Shown here piece after piece: positions 34,914 through 46,600 of a stretch of 64,000 nt of DNA. The stretch is from Gossypium raimondii (lineage: Eukaryota; Streptophyta; Magnoliopsida; Malvales; Malvaceae), in contig NC_068569.1 in assembly GCF_025698545.1 (NCBI RefSeq), positions 5,456,001 through 5,520,000 of the forward strand. Direction: 5' to 3'. Each line of letters opens with the position of its first letter. The first letter of the stretch is position 1. A program made the translations under genes and the position numbers. The notes under the pieces were generated by a model. It saw only the letters and a program-made list of their open reading frames with translations, was not told where the DNA came from and did not search any database.

Positions 34914-37119
34914 CCATTCCACATCCTTGATATATATATATTACCACTATTTACTTGTTTACTCATAACAAGCTGTTTACTTGAGTTATAGTCACTAAAT
35001 TAATTATATCTTAAGTTACAGAACTCCGAATTGAGATCCGTACATTTTCTATGAAACTAGACTCACATATATTCTTACCATAAAATTTTCATAATATTTG
35101 GTTAACCAATAAGTACAATTTATTCTTTAAAGTCATCCTTGTTCTGCTGTCTGACAGTTTTGACCCTTCTTCACAAAAAAATTAATTATCTCCTTGTACA
35201 GGATTCAGATGATATTCTCGTTTGTTCCTTTTTAAAATAGAATTATTAAGGATTCTAATCATATAAATTATAAGTCATAATAATTTTTTTACAATTTTTA
35301 ATGATTTTCCAAAGTCAGAACAGGGGAACCCAAATTCATTCTGATCTTGTCTCACAAAATTTATTATATCTCATAATTTAAAATTTCATTGATTACACCG
35401 TTTCTTCTATGAGAAACTAGACTCAGTAAGCTTTAATTTCATATTTTTTCATCCTCTAATTAAGTTTACATGATTTATGGTAATTTTTCAAAGTTAACCT
35501 ACCGTTTCTGTCCAAAACTGTTTTAGTGCAAAATGTTGATTACTAAATTTATAACACCCTTATTCCATTTCTCTATAGTATTTCCCATCACTTTCTCTTA
35601 TTTTTCTTCACTAACATATCAAGAACATAGAACATTATATAATAAAACCCTACATTAACATCAATTTCATACTTTTCAATAATATCAAACTCAAAAATAT
35701 ATTGAAATCTTGATGTTCTTACATTACTCTATTGATTTCAATCTTTAAGTTGATTTTCTCTCTCCTTCAGCCTCTATTTCTTGAATCTAACTTGATATTC
35801 TAGCTCCCCATAGTCTCCTTATCAAATTTCTCTCTTGGTGGGTATGGAAATTTCTTTGAATTCTAAGTGAAAATGGTGAATTTTTTGTGTGAGGACCAAA
35901 TTGTAAAGAAAGCAAAACTTTCTTTCTTTCTCTCTTCTTCTCACGTTGATGCATGGAAAAATGGTGGGATGATGGCTTCCATCTTTATTTCAACATATAT
36001 ATATACACTAAATAAAATAATAAAATATCGTTAAGAAAAAAAATCAAATCAAAATATCATAAACTAATATTTATTTATTTAATCTAAAATATCTCCAACA
36101 TCATCATTATTTTCTAGATTTCTCACTCTTCTAATTGACCATTTTTCCTTTAGATCTTCTAAAATTCCATCATTGAGTCATCACTTAATTTGGTAAAATT
36201 ACAATTTGATCCTCATAATTCTTCATCTATTCAATTTGGTCCCAATTCATCCATTTTCCTTAGGTTCTAGATTATTCCACCCATAAAATATTTACACTAT
36301 TGATCCTTCAACTTTTCATATATACATTTTAACCCTCAAATTTTGAGTATTTACTATTTGGTAACAAAACTTTTCTCACTTTTACAATTTAATCCTTTAT
36401 TGAATTAATATGTCATAATATACTTCCCAATGTTGTCATAACTCAAAATTCTCCTTTTTGTCTCTTTATTTCCTTACTATATCAAAAATAATATATTACT
36501 TGTAAAATTTTCGGTATTACATTTTGTATTGGAAATTTTGATGATTTTGAGTAATTAGGACTAAATGGTAAACATAATAAATTGAGGCACTAAAATGTGA
36601 AATAAATAAAATATATGGACTTGTATAATCATGGGTAAAATTCGCCCAAGCATGGGACCTTAAAATTTTGCATATTTTGTGTTTTATGCAATAGAGACTA
36701 AATTGTGAAAAGTGTAAAATATTAGGGAAAAATGGTAATTTTCCTATTTATATGTTTTCAGACTAAATTGAATAAAATGGTGTTTAAATAAGTTTAATTT
36801 GAATATGTTTAGATCAATACCCAAAGAAAACAGATTTGGATTGGGGAAAACAAAAATAATCAAATAGTCGTTTATTCCGTCCGTCGATATCCGATGTAAG
36901 TTTATGAGAAAATAAATGCTGTTAATTTTGAATATATATGAATTTTATATGCTGATTTGAATTTTATGAATATATATAAGTGTTGGCCGAATGTTTATAA
37001 GCTTGGGAGCTATGTTTACGAGATTGACTCGATCGAGTTACGATGTCCGAAAGTCTCGTACGAACCTTAGGAATAGCTAGGATAGATATGTCATGACATA
37101 GGATTCCGTTATGTGTTAT

Positions 37120-37240
37120 CATGTAAGACCACGCCTAGGACGTTGGCATTGACCCGTGCTTACGTGTAAGACCCTGTCTGGGACAGTGGCATCGTTATGT
37201 GATTACATGTAAGACCCCGTTTGGGACGTTGGCATTGTAC
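37120..37240. repeat. minisatellite inside the level 2b LTR
   Basis: Three units of about 42 bp, each with GTAAGACC followed by a GGGACGTTGGCAT-like core. Confidence 0.75.
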
Positions 37241-37553
37241 GATATGTTCGACTATCCGAGTATCATTTTTAATTCCGAATGGTTCAACGGGCAATGATAT
37301 AGTTAAGATTGAGTGTAAAATGGAGTTAGAAAGGCTCAGGTATGTATTCATACTAAATTATGAAAATAAGGTAAGTTGAATGTTTAAATTGATGATATTA
37401 TGCTATATGTTAATGTGAACTATGTGTATGTATATGTGAGAGTATGTATATTCGGCCTAATGATGTAGTTGTATTATTGAAAGTTAAGGTTAAGTATTCG
37501 GCCAAAGGAAAGTTATATATGCTTTGATATATAAGATCATATGATGGATTGTA

Positions 37554-40403
37554 TGTAACAGCCTAATTTTCAGTGGTGTCAGAAACAGTGATTCGAGATC
37601 ACTAAATTCGACCAATGAGTTAAAATTTAATAAACTAATAATTATGGGTCAAGTGTGAATTTAGAAGAATTTTTGAATTAGTGAATTTTGTGATTTATTG
37701 AATTTTGTGATTTAAAAAGAATTTAATAGGTAAATTGGGTCTAAAATGAGGTATCGGGACCTCGAGTTCATAAACCAAGCCCTGAATATTTTTATAAATA
37801 TTTATGGAGTGTCATTGAGTTAGTATAAAATTTTCGTTAGAAGATTTTAACGTTTGGATAGTCAATTAATTAAAAAGAACTAAATTGAAAATAGTGCAAA
37901 ATTTGTTAAATTGTGATTAAATAGCTTAAGTGACTAATATGGAGGGATTTAAAAGGAAATTAGACTCAAGTTATATGGGATGGATGGTTGGGCAAGAAAA
38001 ATCAGCAAGAAAGTAAGGAGAAACAAGGGCCAAATTAGAAATTTTACAAATTAAATATATAAAACAAAGATAAAAGTGAAAAACTAGAGATCTTTTCATA
38101 ATTTATCAGAAAAATGCCATAGGAGGTCTGAAACAAGGTGGTTTCTCATATTTTTATACCATGTGAGTTCAATTCTTGCTTTTTCCTTGAAATTTTTATG
38201 TTTTGTGACTTTTACAACTAGGTCCAACGATTGAATTCATTAGTTTTTGATTCCATGGGTGATTTTGTAAGTTACAATGAATAATTTCTGGAATTTTATG
38301 ATGAATTATTAAAGATTTTAAGTTTTAATTTCATTATATTATGATCTTATTAAGTGATTTTTGTAGAAAATGATTTTTAGGACCTAATTGTGAAAAAGTT
38401 AGGAATTGGGGTTTTGTACTGAAATTATGAATATCAAAGGCTTTTAGTAGTCTAAAATGGTTGGATAAGGTGTTAATTGAGAAAAATTAGATCAATTGAA
38501 GGGTTAATTGAGTAGGGACCAAATTGTAAAGATTGTTAATTTTGGGGGTAAAAGTGTAATTTCGAAAATTGAAAGGCATAAATTGTGAAGTAAATTAGTA
38601 TTGAATTAGATGCTAATAAATGGAAAAATTTATATTATAGATCGAGAATTCAAAGATAAACGTTGAAAAGAGAAAATATCGAAGTAGTTTCTGAACTTTT
38701 ACAACTTCTACGAATTGGCCTAGGTAAGTTCATATGGCTGAACTTTTATGATTAATTGTTAATGTGGGAATGATATAACATATCAATTCGTATATTGTTG
38801 TTAAATTATGATTATGGTAAAAACGAGAATAAGATGAGATTGTTAGTTCAAATTAAAGGATACGCAGGATTGAGTACATACGTTCGTTAACCAGTGATGA
38901 ATTGACGGATAAGTCCATGGTGGATCCTTGGCAAAGTGTGAAACATAGGTATGGTATTTCAGCGAAGAAAACCATACTGAGTTGTGAAAAGTAGATATGT
39001 TGTTTCAGTGAAGAAAACCATATAGAGTTGTGAATAGTAGGTATGGTATTTCTGTGAAGAAAACCATACTGAGTTATAGCAATGTGAAATATTAAAGCAA
39101 ATCGTGGCACCGGGCAAACGATGTACTCAAATCAGTAAGACGATCCTTAATTTGACAGGTATTTGTAAGTGCAATTGAAGCTAAATGTTGAAATTAAATT
39201 TGACATCTGATATTGAGCTCGATTGGATAGATTCATTGTTTGAGATTGTGGTTGGCAGGAAATGTTGAATTTTTATTTGTTTATTAATGTTGTTGGTGAA
39301 ATTTTGGTAAGATTTTATTATGAGCCTATGAACTTACTAAGCTTTTTGCAAACTTACTTGTGTGTGTTTCTTATTTATTGTAGATTGATATATATAAGTT
39401 CGGAGGATCTGATCTACATCAACGATCACACTATCCAGATTTACTCCGGTAGATTTTGTTAAACAACTTTTTGATTTATATGGCATGTATAGGGAATTGA
39501 AGTAAAAAGTAATAGAATGAATGACTAAGTAGGCAAGGTAAATTTGAATGTGATGGTTGTGTTAGACATTGAAATATACATGTTTTTAGCTTGAAATGGT
39601 TGATTGGTTGAACTTTATTAGTATTTAAATGAAGTAGTTGAAATACTGAAATTGGTTGTGAATTGAAATTTGCAATGAAGGTTAGATAATTATAAAGGGG
39701 TTATATTGAATTTTTAAAAAATAAAATAAAATAAAATTGCAATGGAACAGTTTTTGGACAGCAGCATTGATGTAACTTTGAAAAATCACTTGAATTAGAA
39801 GCTGATTGAGATATGACATTAAATCTGAATGAGTCTACTTTCACATGAAAGAAATAAAGTAAGCAAAAGAGTTATATATTTTTAGATATTTGAATTTTAG
39901 TGAGACAGGGTAAGAATGGTTTTTGAAGTCCCCTGTTCTGAATTTACAAATTCATTAAAAATTATACAGAAGGAATTATGAATTATAATTTATATGTCTA
40001 AATTCCTTTATGAGTCTATTTTAAGTAGAAATAAGTGGAAGCACCATATGAAGTTTGTATAATGAGATAATTGAATTTAAGTGACGAGAGGTCAGGATAG
40101 TTGATCAGTGAAACATGGGATACTTTAACTAATAAAATGTACTAATTGGCTAAACCAAAAATTCTGAAAATTTTATGGTAAAAAGATATATGAGTCTAGG
40201 TTCAGGGAAAATTTACGAATCTAAATTTTGAGTTTCGTAGCTTGAGTTATAATTGATTTAGTGACTGCTGCGCAGGTGGACAGCCTTATTATGAATAGTG
40301 AAATAACTTTTAAAAGTAAATTTTTATTCCCCGAACTTTTAAGTTAAGTCAAGTAACGCCTCATGCTCGACTCCGGAAACAGTCTCGGGTAAGGGGTGTT
40401 ACA
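37554..40403. mobile_element. solo LTR, level 3b, near-match TSD TTGTA/TTTTA
   Basis: 2850 bp from TGTAACAGCC to GGTAAGGGGTGTTACA. Flanks are TTGTA (37549-37553) and TTTTA (40404-40408), matching at 4 of 5. This is the only uninterrupted full-length member of the level 1 subfamily here and serves as the template for reassembling it. No gag/pol. Confidence 0.8.
38945..39085. repeat. minisatellite inside the level 3b LTR
   Basis: Three units of about 46 bp, each with GTGAAGAAAACCATA followed by GAGTTGTGAA-like sequence. Confidence 0.8.
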
Positions 40404-42558
40404 TTTTATTGGTATCATAATGACTTATTACTACTTAACTAGCTTAAATTATGTAATTTATTAAATGTTTATTTGCTTACGACTTACTAAGATGTGATAG
40501 CTTACTGTGTGTATTTGCTTTTTGTTTTATAGATTTTGGGAGTTGGTTACGAACTCGGGGATCGTCAGAGAAGTCTATCAGACTATCAACTGTTTTCGGT
40601 ATTTTATTAAATCTGAATTCGAATTTATGGCATGTATAGTCTAGTTAATATATTCGATTTTGGGGTATGTAAATATGAGCAAGGCGAAAATGGCTTATTA
40701 TTTTGTTAAGCTTAGTTTTTTTTTTATATGCTACTAATCAAATGATAGATGCGTTTGGTTTTAGTGATTCGGTCATGGTTTATTTACATGTGAAAAATGC
40801 TTGCTATGTTTTGTTAATAATGTGGTAAATGTTTTGATATATGTATAAATTTGGTTATAGCATATAGGTGGAGCGAATTTGATATGTTTTGTTAATTATT
40901 GAAACCGATTAAGGCTTAAGTTCATTCGAAAATACTATTATGTATTCATATAAGGTGATGTTTGATTATGTGTTCGACAATAAATTAAGTAATAGATGTT
41001 AGTTAAGTTGTAATACGTATTAGCTAGGTAATAGACATGTTATATATGCATGTGGTGTACTTGACATATGTTTGATTTGCATATGTGAGTGATTTATAAT
41101 TTGGTTTAGTAATGAAATGAATGAATGGAAGCATGTATTTGTAAAAAAAAAAAAAGAAGTTAATTGTGTCGGTTTGGAATGATAAGTTTGCATGGGTATT
41201 TGGTTTAGAAATGGTGAACAGTTGTTTATGAAAATATTCAGCTATGATTTTGAATTTAATTTGATAAGTACGAAATATGATATAGGACGTGTATAATACT
41301 GAGTGTTCTTGGTTGATTTGATGGAATGGATTTGATGTATTTAGTATAAAAGTAGAATTGTTAACCGAATATAGAGATTTTGGATGTGATAGAGTATTTG
41401 AAAATTGACATGAATTATTACATAAGATTAAGGTAATGTTTTAATTCGGTCTAGGTGTTGAGTTTGGTAATCTATTAAAGGTAGGTTAAATAAATGTTAT
41501 ATGAAAAATTTATTAAATGACCGATTATGAGATAAGTTAGTTTAGTTGTGTGAATGAAATTTGGAATGATTTAAAGCATATGGAAGTGGTATGTTTTGAT
41601 TCGATTAAGTTCATGGAAAATGGTCAATGAATGTCAAATGAACATTATAATATCTTATAAATAAATATTGTAATATGTACACTTGATTTAAAAAGCGGAA
41701 TATGTTTGATTATAAATTAGGTATTCGGATATCATGCATGTAATGTATGTATATTTTGAATAATATATATATTTTTAAGTAAAGTAGTTTAATTTTGGAG
41801 CATGGAATATAATGAATGCCTGTTTTGAGCTATGTTCTGTACAGTAATGCCTCGTAACCCAAATCCAGCGATGGATACGGGTTAGGGGTGTTACAAACTT
41901 GAATGTTGAGTTTGTACATGTTAGGGGAATAATGCATTGAATGGTTGTATGAATGTTTATTGCATTGTATTGAAAATATTAGGTAAGTATAATTCTTGTT
42001 ACATGAGCTTACTAAGCACAAAGTGCTTACACAGTTTCCTTTTCCCTGTTTTGTAGTGTTAAGAGCTTGGAGGTCGAATTCGATCGGAGACGTATCACAC
42101 TATCAACCTCAAGATTTCGGTGTATAAAGAAACTTTATTTTAGAAATCAATGGCATGTATAAGCTAATAAAGTAAATGTTAATGTGAAATGAATGTAAGG
42201 TTAGCCATTGGTATGGCTAACAAATCTTGGTTTTGGTATGTGATGAGGTTATCTTATGGATATGTTTAAATCTATCTTGAAAATATGTAGGGAATGTTAG
42301 ATATTTATAAAGGAGTTATATTTAGTTCATTAAATTTTTTTATTGGGATTTTGCAAAATTTATTATGGTTTCGATTTAATCCCGATTTGGTCCCAATGTA
42401 TGTTTTAGGCTTCGGAGGCCCATCTAAGAGACGTCATGACATGTGTCGGTAAATGAATAGTATTTAACTCGTAATAACGGGAAATTAATTCGGTAAAATC
42501 TGGTAATGCCTCGTACTCTATTCCGGCGATGAATACGAGAAAGGTGTATTACATTACT

Positions 42559-43135
42559 TGTAATTACATGTTATGGGCATTATTTTTTTATACTAATAGG
42601 CGATATTTAATTAAATTAATATTTTAAAAGACATTCATTTTAAATTCAAATGGTTTCAAATTAAATATCCAGTTTATTTAAAAATTTGATGATTAAAGGA
42701 AAGCTTGCATTATTAAATTTGTTAGTGAAATTGAATTGAGAATTAATGTAAATCAAAGTGATATTTTGGATTTAGATAAAAATTAATAAAATTAATTACA
42801 CAGAATTAAAATTATTATATCAAATTACATACAAAAATTGAGATTTATCAAGTAAAACTATCACCAAATTGGATTAAATGTGATTTTCTTTTTAAAGTTT
42901 CGAAAAGAAAAGAAAAAATTGCTGCTAGCCTGCTTCGCCTTGGAGATCAGAAAAGTAAAACGTGGAAAGACAGATATTTTGTAAGCTGACTTGGCAAAAT
43001 CTTATTGGTGATGGCACCTCATTCCAGTGCCAACTTCTTTATGACTTGATGCGGTGCATTTTCAGTTTTTTCACTCTCCAATATTAATTAACAAAGATTG
43101 ACTGTAACAGCAATGCACCAATGACACTACCAAAT
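42559..43135. other. intergenic, upstream of the SPP gene
   Basis: AT-rich spacer between the LTR nest and the SPP promoter. No gene or clear repeat. Confidence 0.5.
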
Positions 43136-43154
43136 CCAATCATATCGCGCCACG
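43136..43154 (+). promoter_or_regulatory. ER stress response element (ERSE-I) of the SPP promoter
   Basis: CCAAT at 43136-43140, nine bases, then CCACG at 43150-43154: an exact CCAAT-N9-CCACG match. It overlaps a G-box (CACGTG, 43151-43156). It lies about 165 bp upstream of a TATA box. ERSE-I is bound by NF-Y and bZIP factors of the unfolded protein response, which suits a gene for an ER protease. The role is inferred from the motif. Confidence 0.6.
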
Positions 43155-43305
43155 TGTCGATCTAATACCCGCAAAATCCCATTTTTCAAAATTTCAAGCC
43201 ACATCTTCATTTTCCATTGGCTGTCACAACATTCAAAATGACAGCACCATGGAATTTAGCAACAAATTTACTCCAGCTTTGAGTGAAAAATAAAAAGACT
43301 CACCT

Positions 43306-43315
43306 TTATAAAAGA
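43306..43315 (+). promoter_or_regulatory. TATA box of the SPP gene
   Basis: TTTATAAAAG, about 295 bp upstream of the ATG. The leader that follows probably contains an intron ending TTGTTGTAG at about 43554, but its donor is unclear. Confidence 0.5.
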
Positions 43316-43607
43316 AAAAAGAAAAAAAATCTATAAAGATTTCTTCTGAGAGAAAGAATTAAGACAAATATATTTTTTTCTCCGATCTGTAAAACTCCAC
43401 CGACCGTTACAGAGAGAAAGAAAGGAGAACAAGATCGAAGGTTCTAATCCCTAATTTTACTAGGAAATCCATTTGAATCTTGATTTCCAATCCCTGTTAA
43501 TTGATTAAATTGTTTCGGTTTATTTTATTATAAATTTTTCCTTCTTGTTGTAGGTAGAAAGAGGGTCGATTCTTCGTTGCTGTTATATTTAAAAATAAAC
43601 GACAACG

Positions 43608-46600
43608 ATGAAGAACACTGAAAGACTCGCCAATTTGGCTTTAGCAGGTTTGCCTTTTTTTTGATGTACTCTTGATTAATTTTAGTTTATTATTTACATT
43701 TTGGGTTTGCATTTGAAAGAATTCTTGTCTTTTTAGGATAATTTCTGCTCAGTTTATTCAGTTGTTTAATTTAGTTTTGTACTAGCTGGGAGGATTTAGT
43801 TAGTTAATGTATCTTCTGGTTCTAGTTGCAAAGAAAATATGAGAACTGATAGGAAAGAATGATTTGAGGGTGAAATTTGGGAATGTGTAAGGGTAGGACG
43901 GGGTAGCTTTGTTATTTGGCATGAATGATCGTTGGTTTATTTATAAAGTTATGCATTATATGTGGAGAATTTAAAGGGATTACATTTCGTTTCACCCAAA
44001 TCTTTGCAGTTCTGAAACAAGGAAAAGAAAAACTTTAAAAAGAACTGAAATCTTATGTTCTGTTTGATTGCTGCCTTGGACACAAAATCTGTTTGTTTTT
44101 AATAATTAGTAAACAAAATTCTTGTGTTTGATTTTATAATGAAACAATCATGTTATAACTTGTGTTACATTTTATCATCTGCTTTTTTTAATCAAATAGG
44201 GTTTTTTTTTCTTTACACTTTCATTTCCTTTTAGCAACTTTTTATGAACCAAAAACTAATAGGCAAAAGCAGCAATCAGTGAATGCACTTTGCGTTGCAT
44301 ATCCCCACCTTTCTCAGTTCAGATGCATTGTTACGTATCTTTGAATATATTAATTTTAGACCTCATGAATCTTGCTTAATATACTGGTGAGTGAATACAT
44401 ACTTGGATATGGCTGATTTTTTTAGAGAATATGTGGAACTAAGGATGCTCTTATTATGAGTCACTGTTAGATGTGAGATCTCTAAGGTGCCACATGTGCG
44501 CTTAAGAAGCTGGACTCTTTCTAATGTAGCATCCTTGATTTGCTAAATGCAGGGTTGACATTGGCACCACTTGTCATGAAGGTAGATCCTAATTTGAATG
44601 TTATTTTGACTGCATGCCTTGCAGTATATGTGGGCTGCTATCGTTCTGTCAAGCCAACTCCCCCATCAGTGAGTATGATAGCATTTAAATTAACTCTTCG
44701 CCTTCTTGTTTGTCATTCAGTTCTGTAGATTAAAATTGGCTGACAATGTGTCTGTCATACAGGAGACAATGTCTAAGGAGCATGCTATGCGTTTTCCATT
44801 TGTTGGGAGTGCAATGTTGTTATCACTTTTCTTGCTGTTCAAGTTCTTATCGAAAGACTTGGTTAATGCTGTCTTGACATGCTATTTCTTTGTGCTTGGA
44901 ATCATTGCTCTTTCGTATGTTCTTTCCATACAGACTTGATACTAAATTTTACCTTAATACAATTAATTCACCTGATGTCATATTTGTTTGTGTTATCATC
45001 TTATATATTCTTTCTGCCATTGTTTTCAGGGCAACAATATTGCCTGCATTAAAACACTTCTTGCCAAAGCATTGGAATGAGGACCATATCATTTGGCGTT
45101 TTCCATTCTTCCGCTGTAGGTCCTTTCTTTTATTAATTTTTGAAGTTTATATATTCAATTTTATTTGTTAGAGGATTTGTTTGAGTTTTGAACTGTATAT
45201 AATCTTCCTTTCTTCTGATTCGTACTTTTGTTATAACTGCTGCTTTAACCACATCTCCTTATGACATCTCTACTTTAGTTTGACTATGGCATCTTTTATC
45301 AAGGCATGCATCTTTGATATTTGATTAGAAAGGATTGCTTGGTGCATTTAAGTTATCCAGCCTTTTTAAGCTCTGGCTCAATTTTGTTCAAGGATTGGCT
45401 CTTGGAATTTCCATAGATCCAAAATGGAATTAATTCTCTGATTGTCAGGTTTTTGAGCACTCTGGTTTTTTTGATGCATAAAGTTGGCAGGTCTGCTCAC
45501 TGGAATATGTTGAATGCTAACTTCTTCGGAAGATTTCTGAGTTTAAGGTGTTATTTTTCCTGTTTAAAGTTTAGTTCATCAATCTCTGGTTTATGTCCAT
45601 GATTGACTCCTTAAAATTCTTATTTGATCTAGTTGGTAATACCTTGATTGCATTATGCAGACTGCAGAGTGATATATTTCCTTACACCTTTCTTAAACAT
45701 TCTTAAACAGCTTTTGAGATTGAGTTCACAAGATCTCAGATCATAGCTGCAATCCCTGGAACCTTTTTCTGTGCATGGTATGCCTCGCAGAAGCATTGGC
45801 TGGCTAATAATATTCTGGGTCTTGCTTTCTGCATTCAGGTTTGACTGAAATTCCTATTTTATTGACTATGCTATTTGCCAATAAGTTAATTTGGTGCTTG
45901 ATATCTAATTCCTTTTCTATGATTTTTCCATGAGACCCAGACAAAACAATAATTTTAGGTATATTTTGTGTCACAAATCATACGCTGAAATATTTCTGTT
46001 AGCCAAAAAGTACGTCTGTATGAGCATCAGCATATTACAAAAAGGAAAAATCTGTTCCTTTTCCGTTGCGTTTTAAATTGTCTAACAGGCCTCGATTCAT
46101 CATATGCTTCGGTCTGGCAAATCTCTTTAGATTTTGCCTATGAAATAGTTTACATCAGTATATTGTTGATGCCGTCAAATTTGTGGCTAGGGTTTTAGTT
46201 GAGCAGTTCTAACATTATGAAAGTATTCTTTTTCTTAATCTTCTAATAATTTTATGAAGACACTGTGATTTCTCATTTGTCTATATTTCACCACCTTGTT
46301 GCTTTTTTCCTCCCGTTTATTGTGGTTTATGGCTGTTTTTGTCAAGTGGAATACACATATTAGCTAGGCTCTGTCTGAAGGTTTCTATTGTTGGTTTTTG
46401 CAGGGAATTGAAATGCTTTCTCTTGGATCCTTTAAGACTGGTGCCATTCTCTTGGTAAGAAGTGGATTTGCGGTTTTAGTTGATTATTCATGGGATGTAT
46501 TTATTCCATGTTAGTAATATAAGTTAGCTTGATAATTTGAAAAGAAAAGCCACTTGCATTTTTTAGCTGATCTTGACTTTTGAATAAAAACAACTCGTTT

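Larger units (their letters stand above)
30833..36521. mobile_element. solo LTR, level 3a, reverse orientation, near-match TSD TTTTA/TTTTG
   Basis: Starts TGTAACACCCCCTACCC at 30833 and ends CGGTATTACA at 36521. Flanks are TTTTA (30828-30832) and TTTTG (36522-36526), a 4/5 match. Its own parts, 30833-32552 and 34914-36521, total about 3.3 kb once the level 4 insert is removed. The orientation is opposite to the other LTRs in the nest. Because the insert is a relative in the reverse sense, 32553-34172 and 34914-36521 are imperfect inverted repeats. Confidence 0.78.
30174..41895. mobile_element. solo LTR, level 2b, TSD AACTT, itself interrupted twice
   Basis: Starts TGTAACAGTCCGG at 30174 and ends GGGTTAGGGGTGTTACA at 41895, with perfect AACTT at 30169-30173 and 41896-41900. 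Its own pieces are 30174-30832, 36522-37553 and 40404-41895 (about 3.2 kb). They follow the layout of the LTR at 26108-28504: 'CCCTAATCGGAACAGTGG' at the start, 'TTTTTACGTTTTTGAGATCG' near 30680, and a 'TGCCTCGTAACCC' end. No gag/pol. It sits inside the level 1 LTR. Confidence 0.86.
25303..42553. mobile_element. outermost solo LTR of a nested cluster (level 1), TSD TTACT
   Basis: It starts TGTAATGGTC at 25303 and ends AAAGGTGTATTACA at 42553, with the perfect duplication TTACT at 25298-25302 and 42554-42558. Its own sequence is in three pieces (25303-26107, 28505-30173 and 41896-42553), about 3.1 kb in total. These match, in order, the uninterrupted LTR at 37554-40403; shared phrases include 'CCTCGA...ATTTTTATAAATATTTATG', 'GGACCTAATTGTGAAAAAGTT' and a 'CACACTATC' block near the end. 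Two younger elements split it. No gag/pol sequence is seen, so it is read as a solo LTR. Confidence 0.85.
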
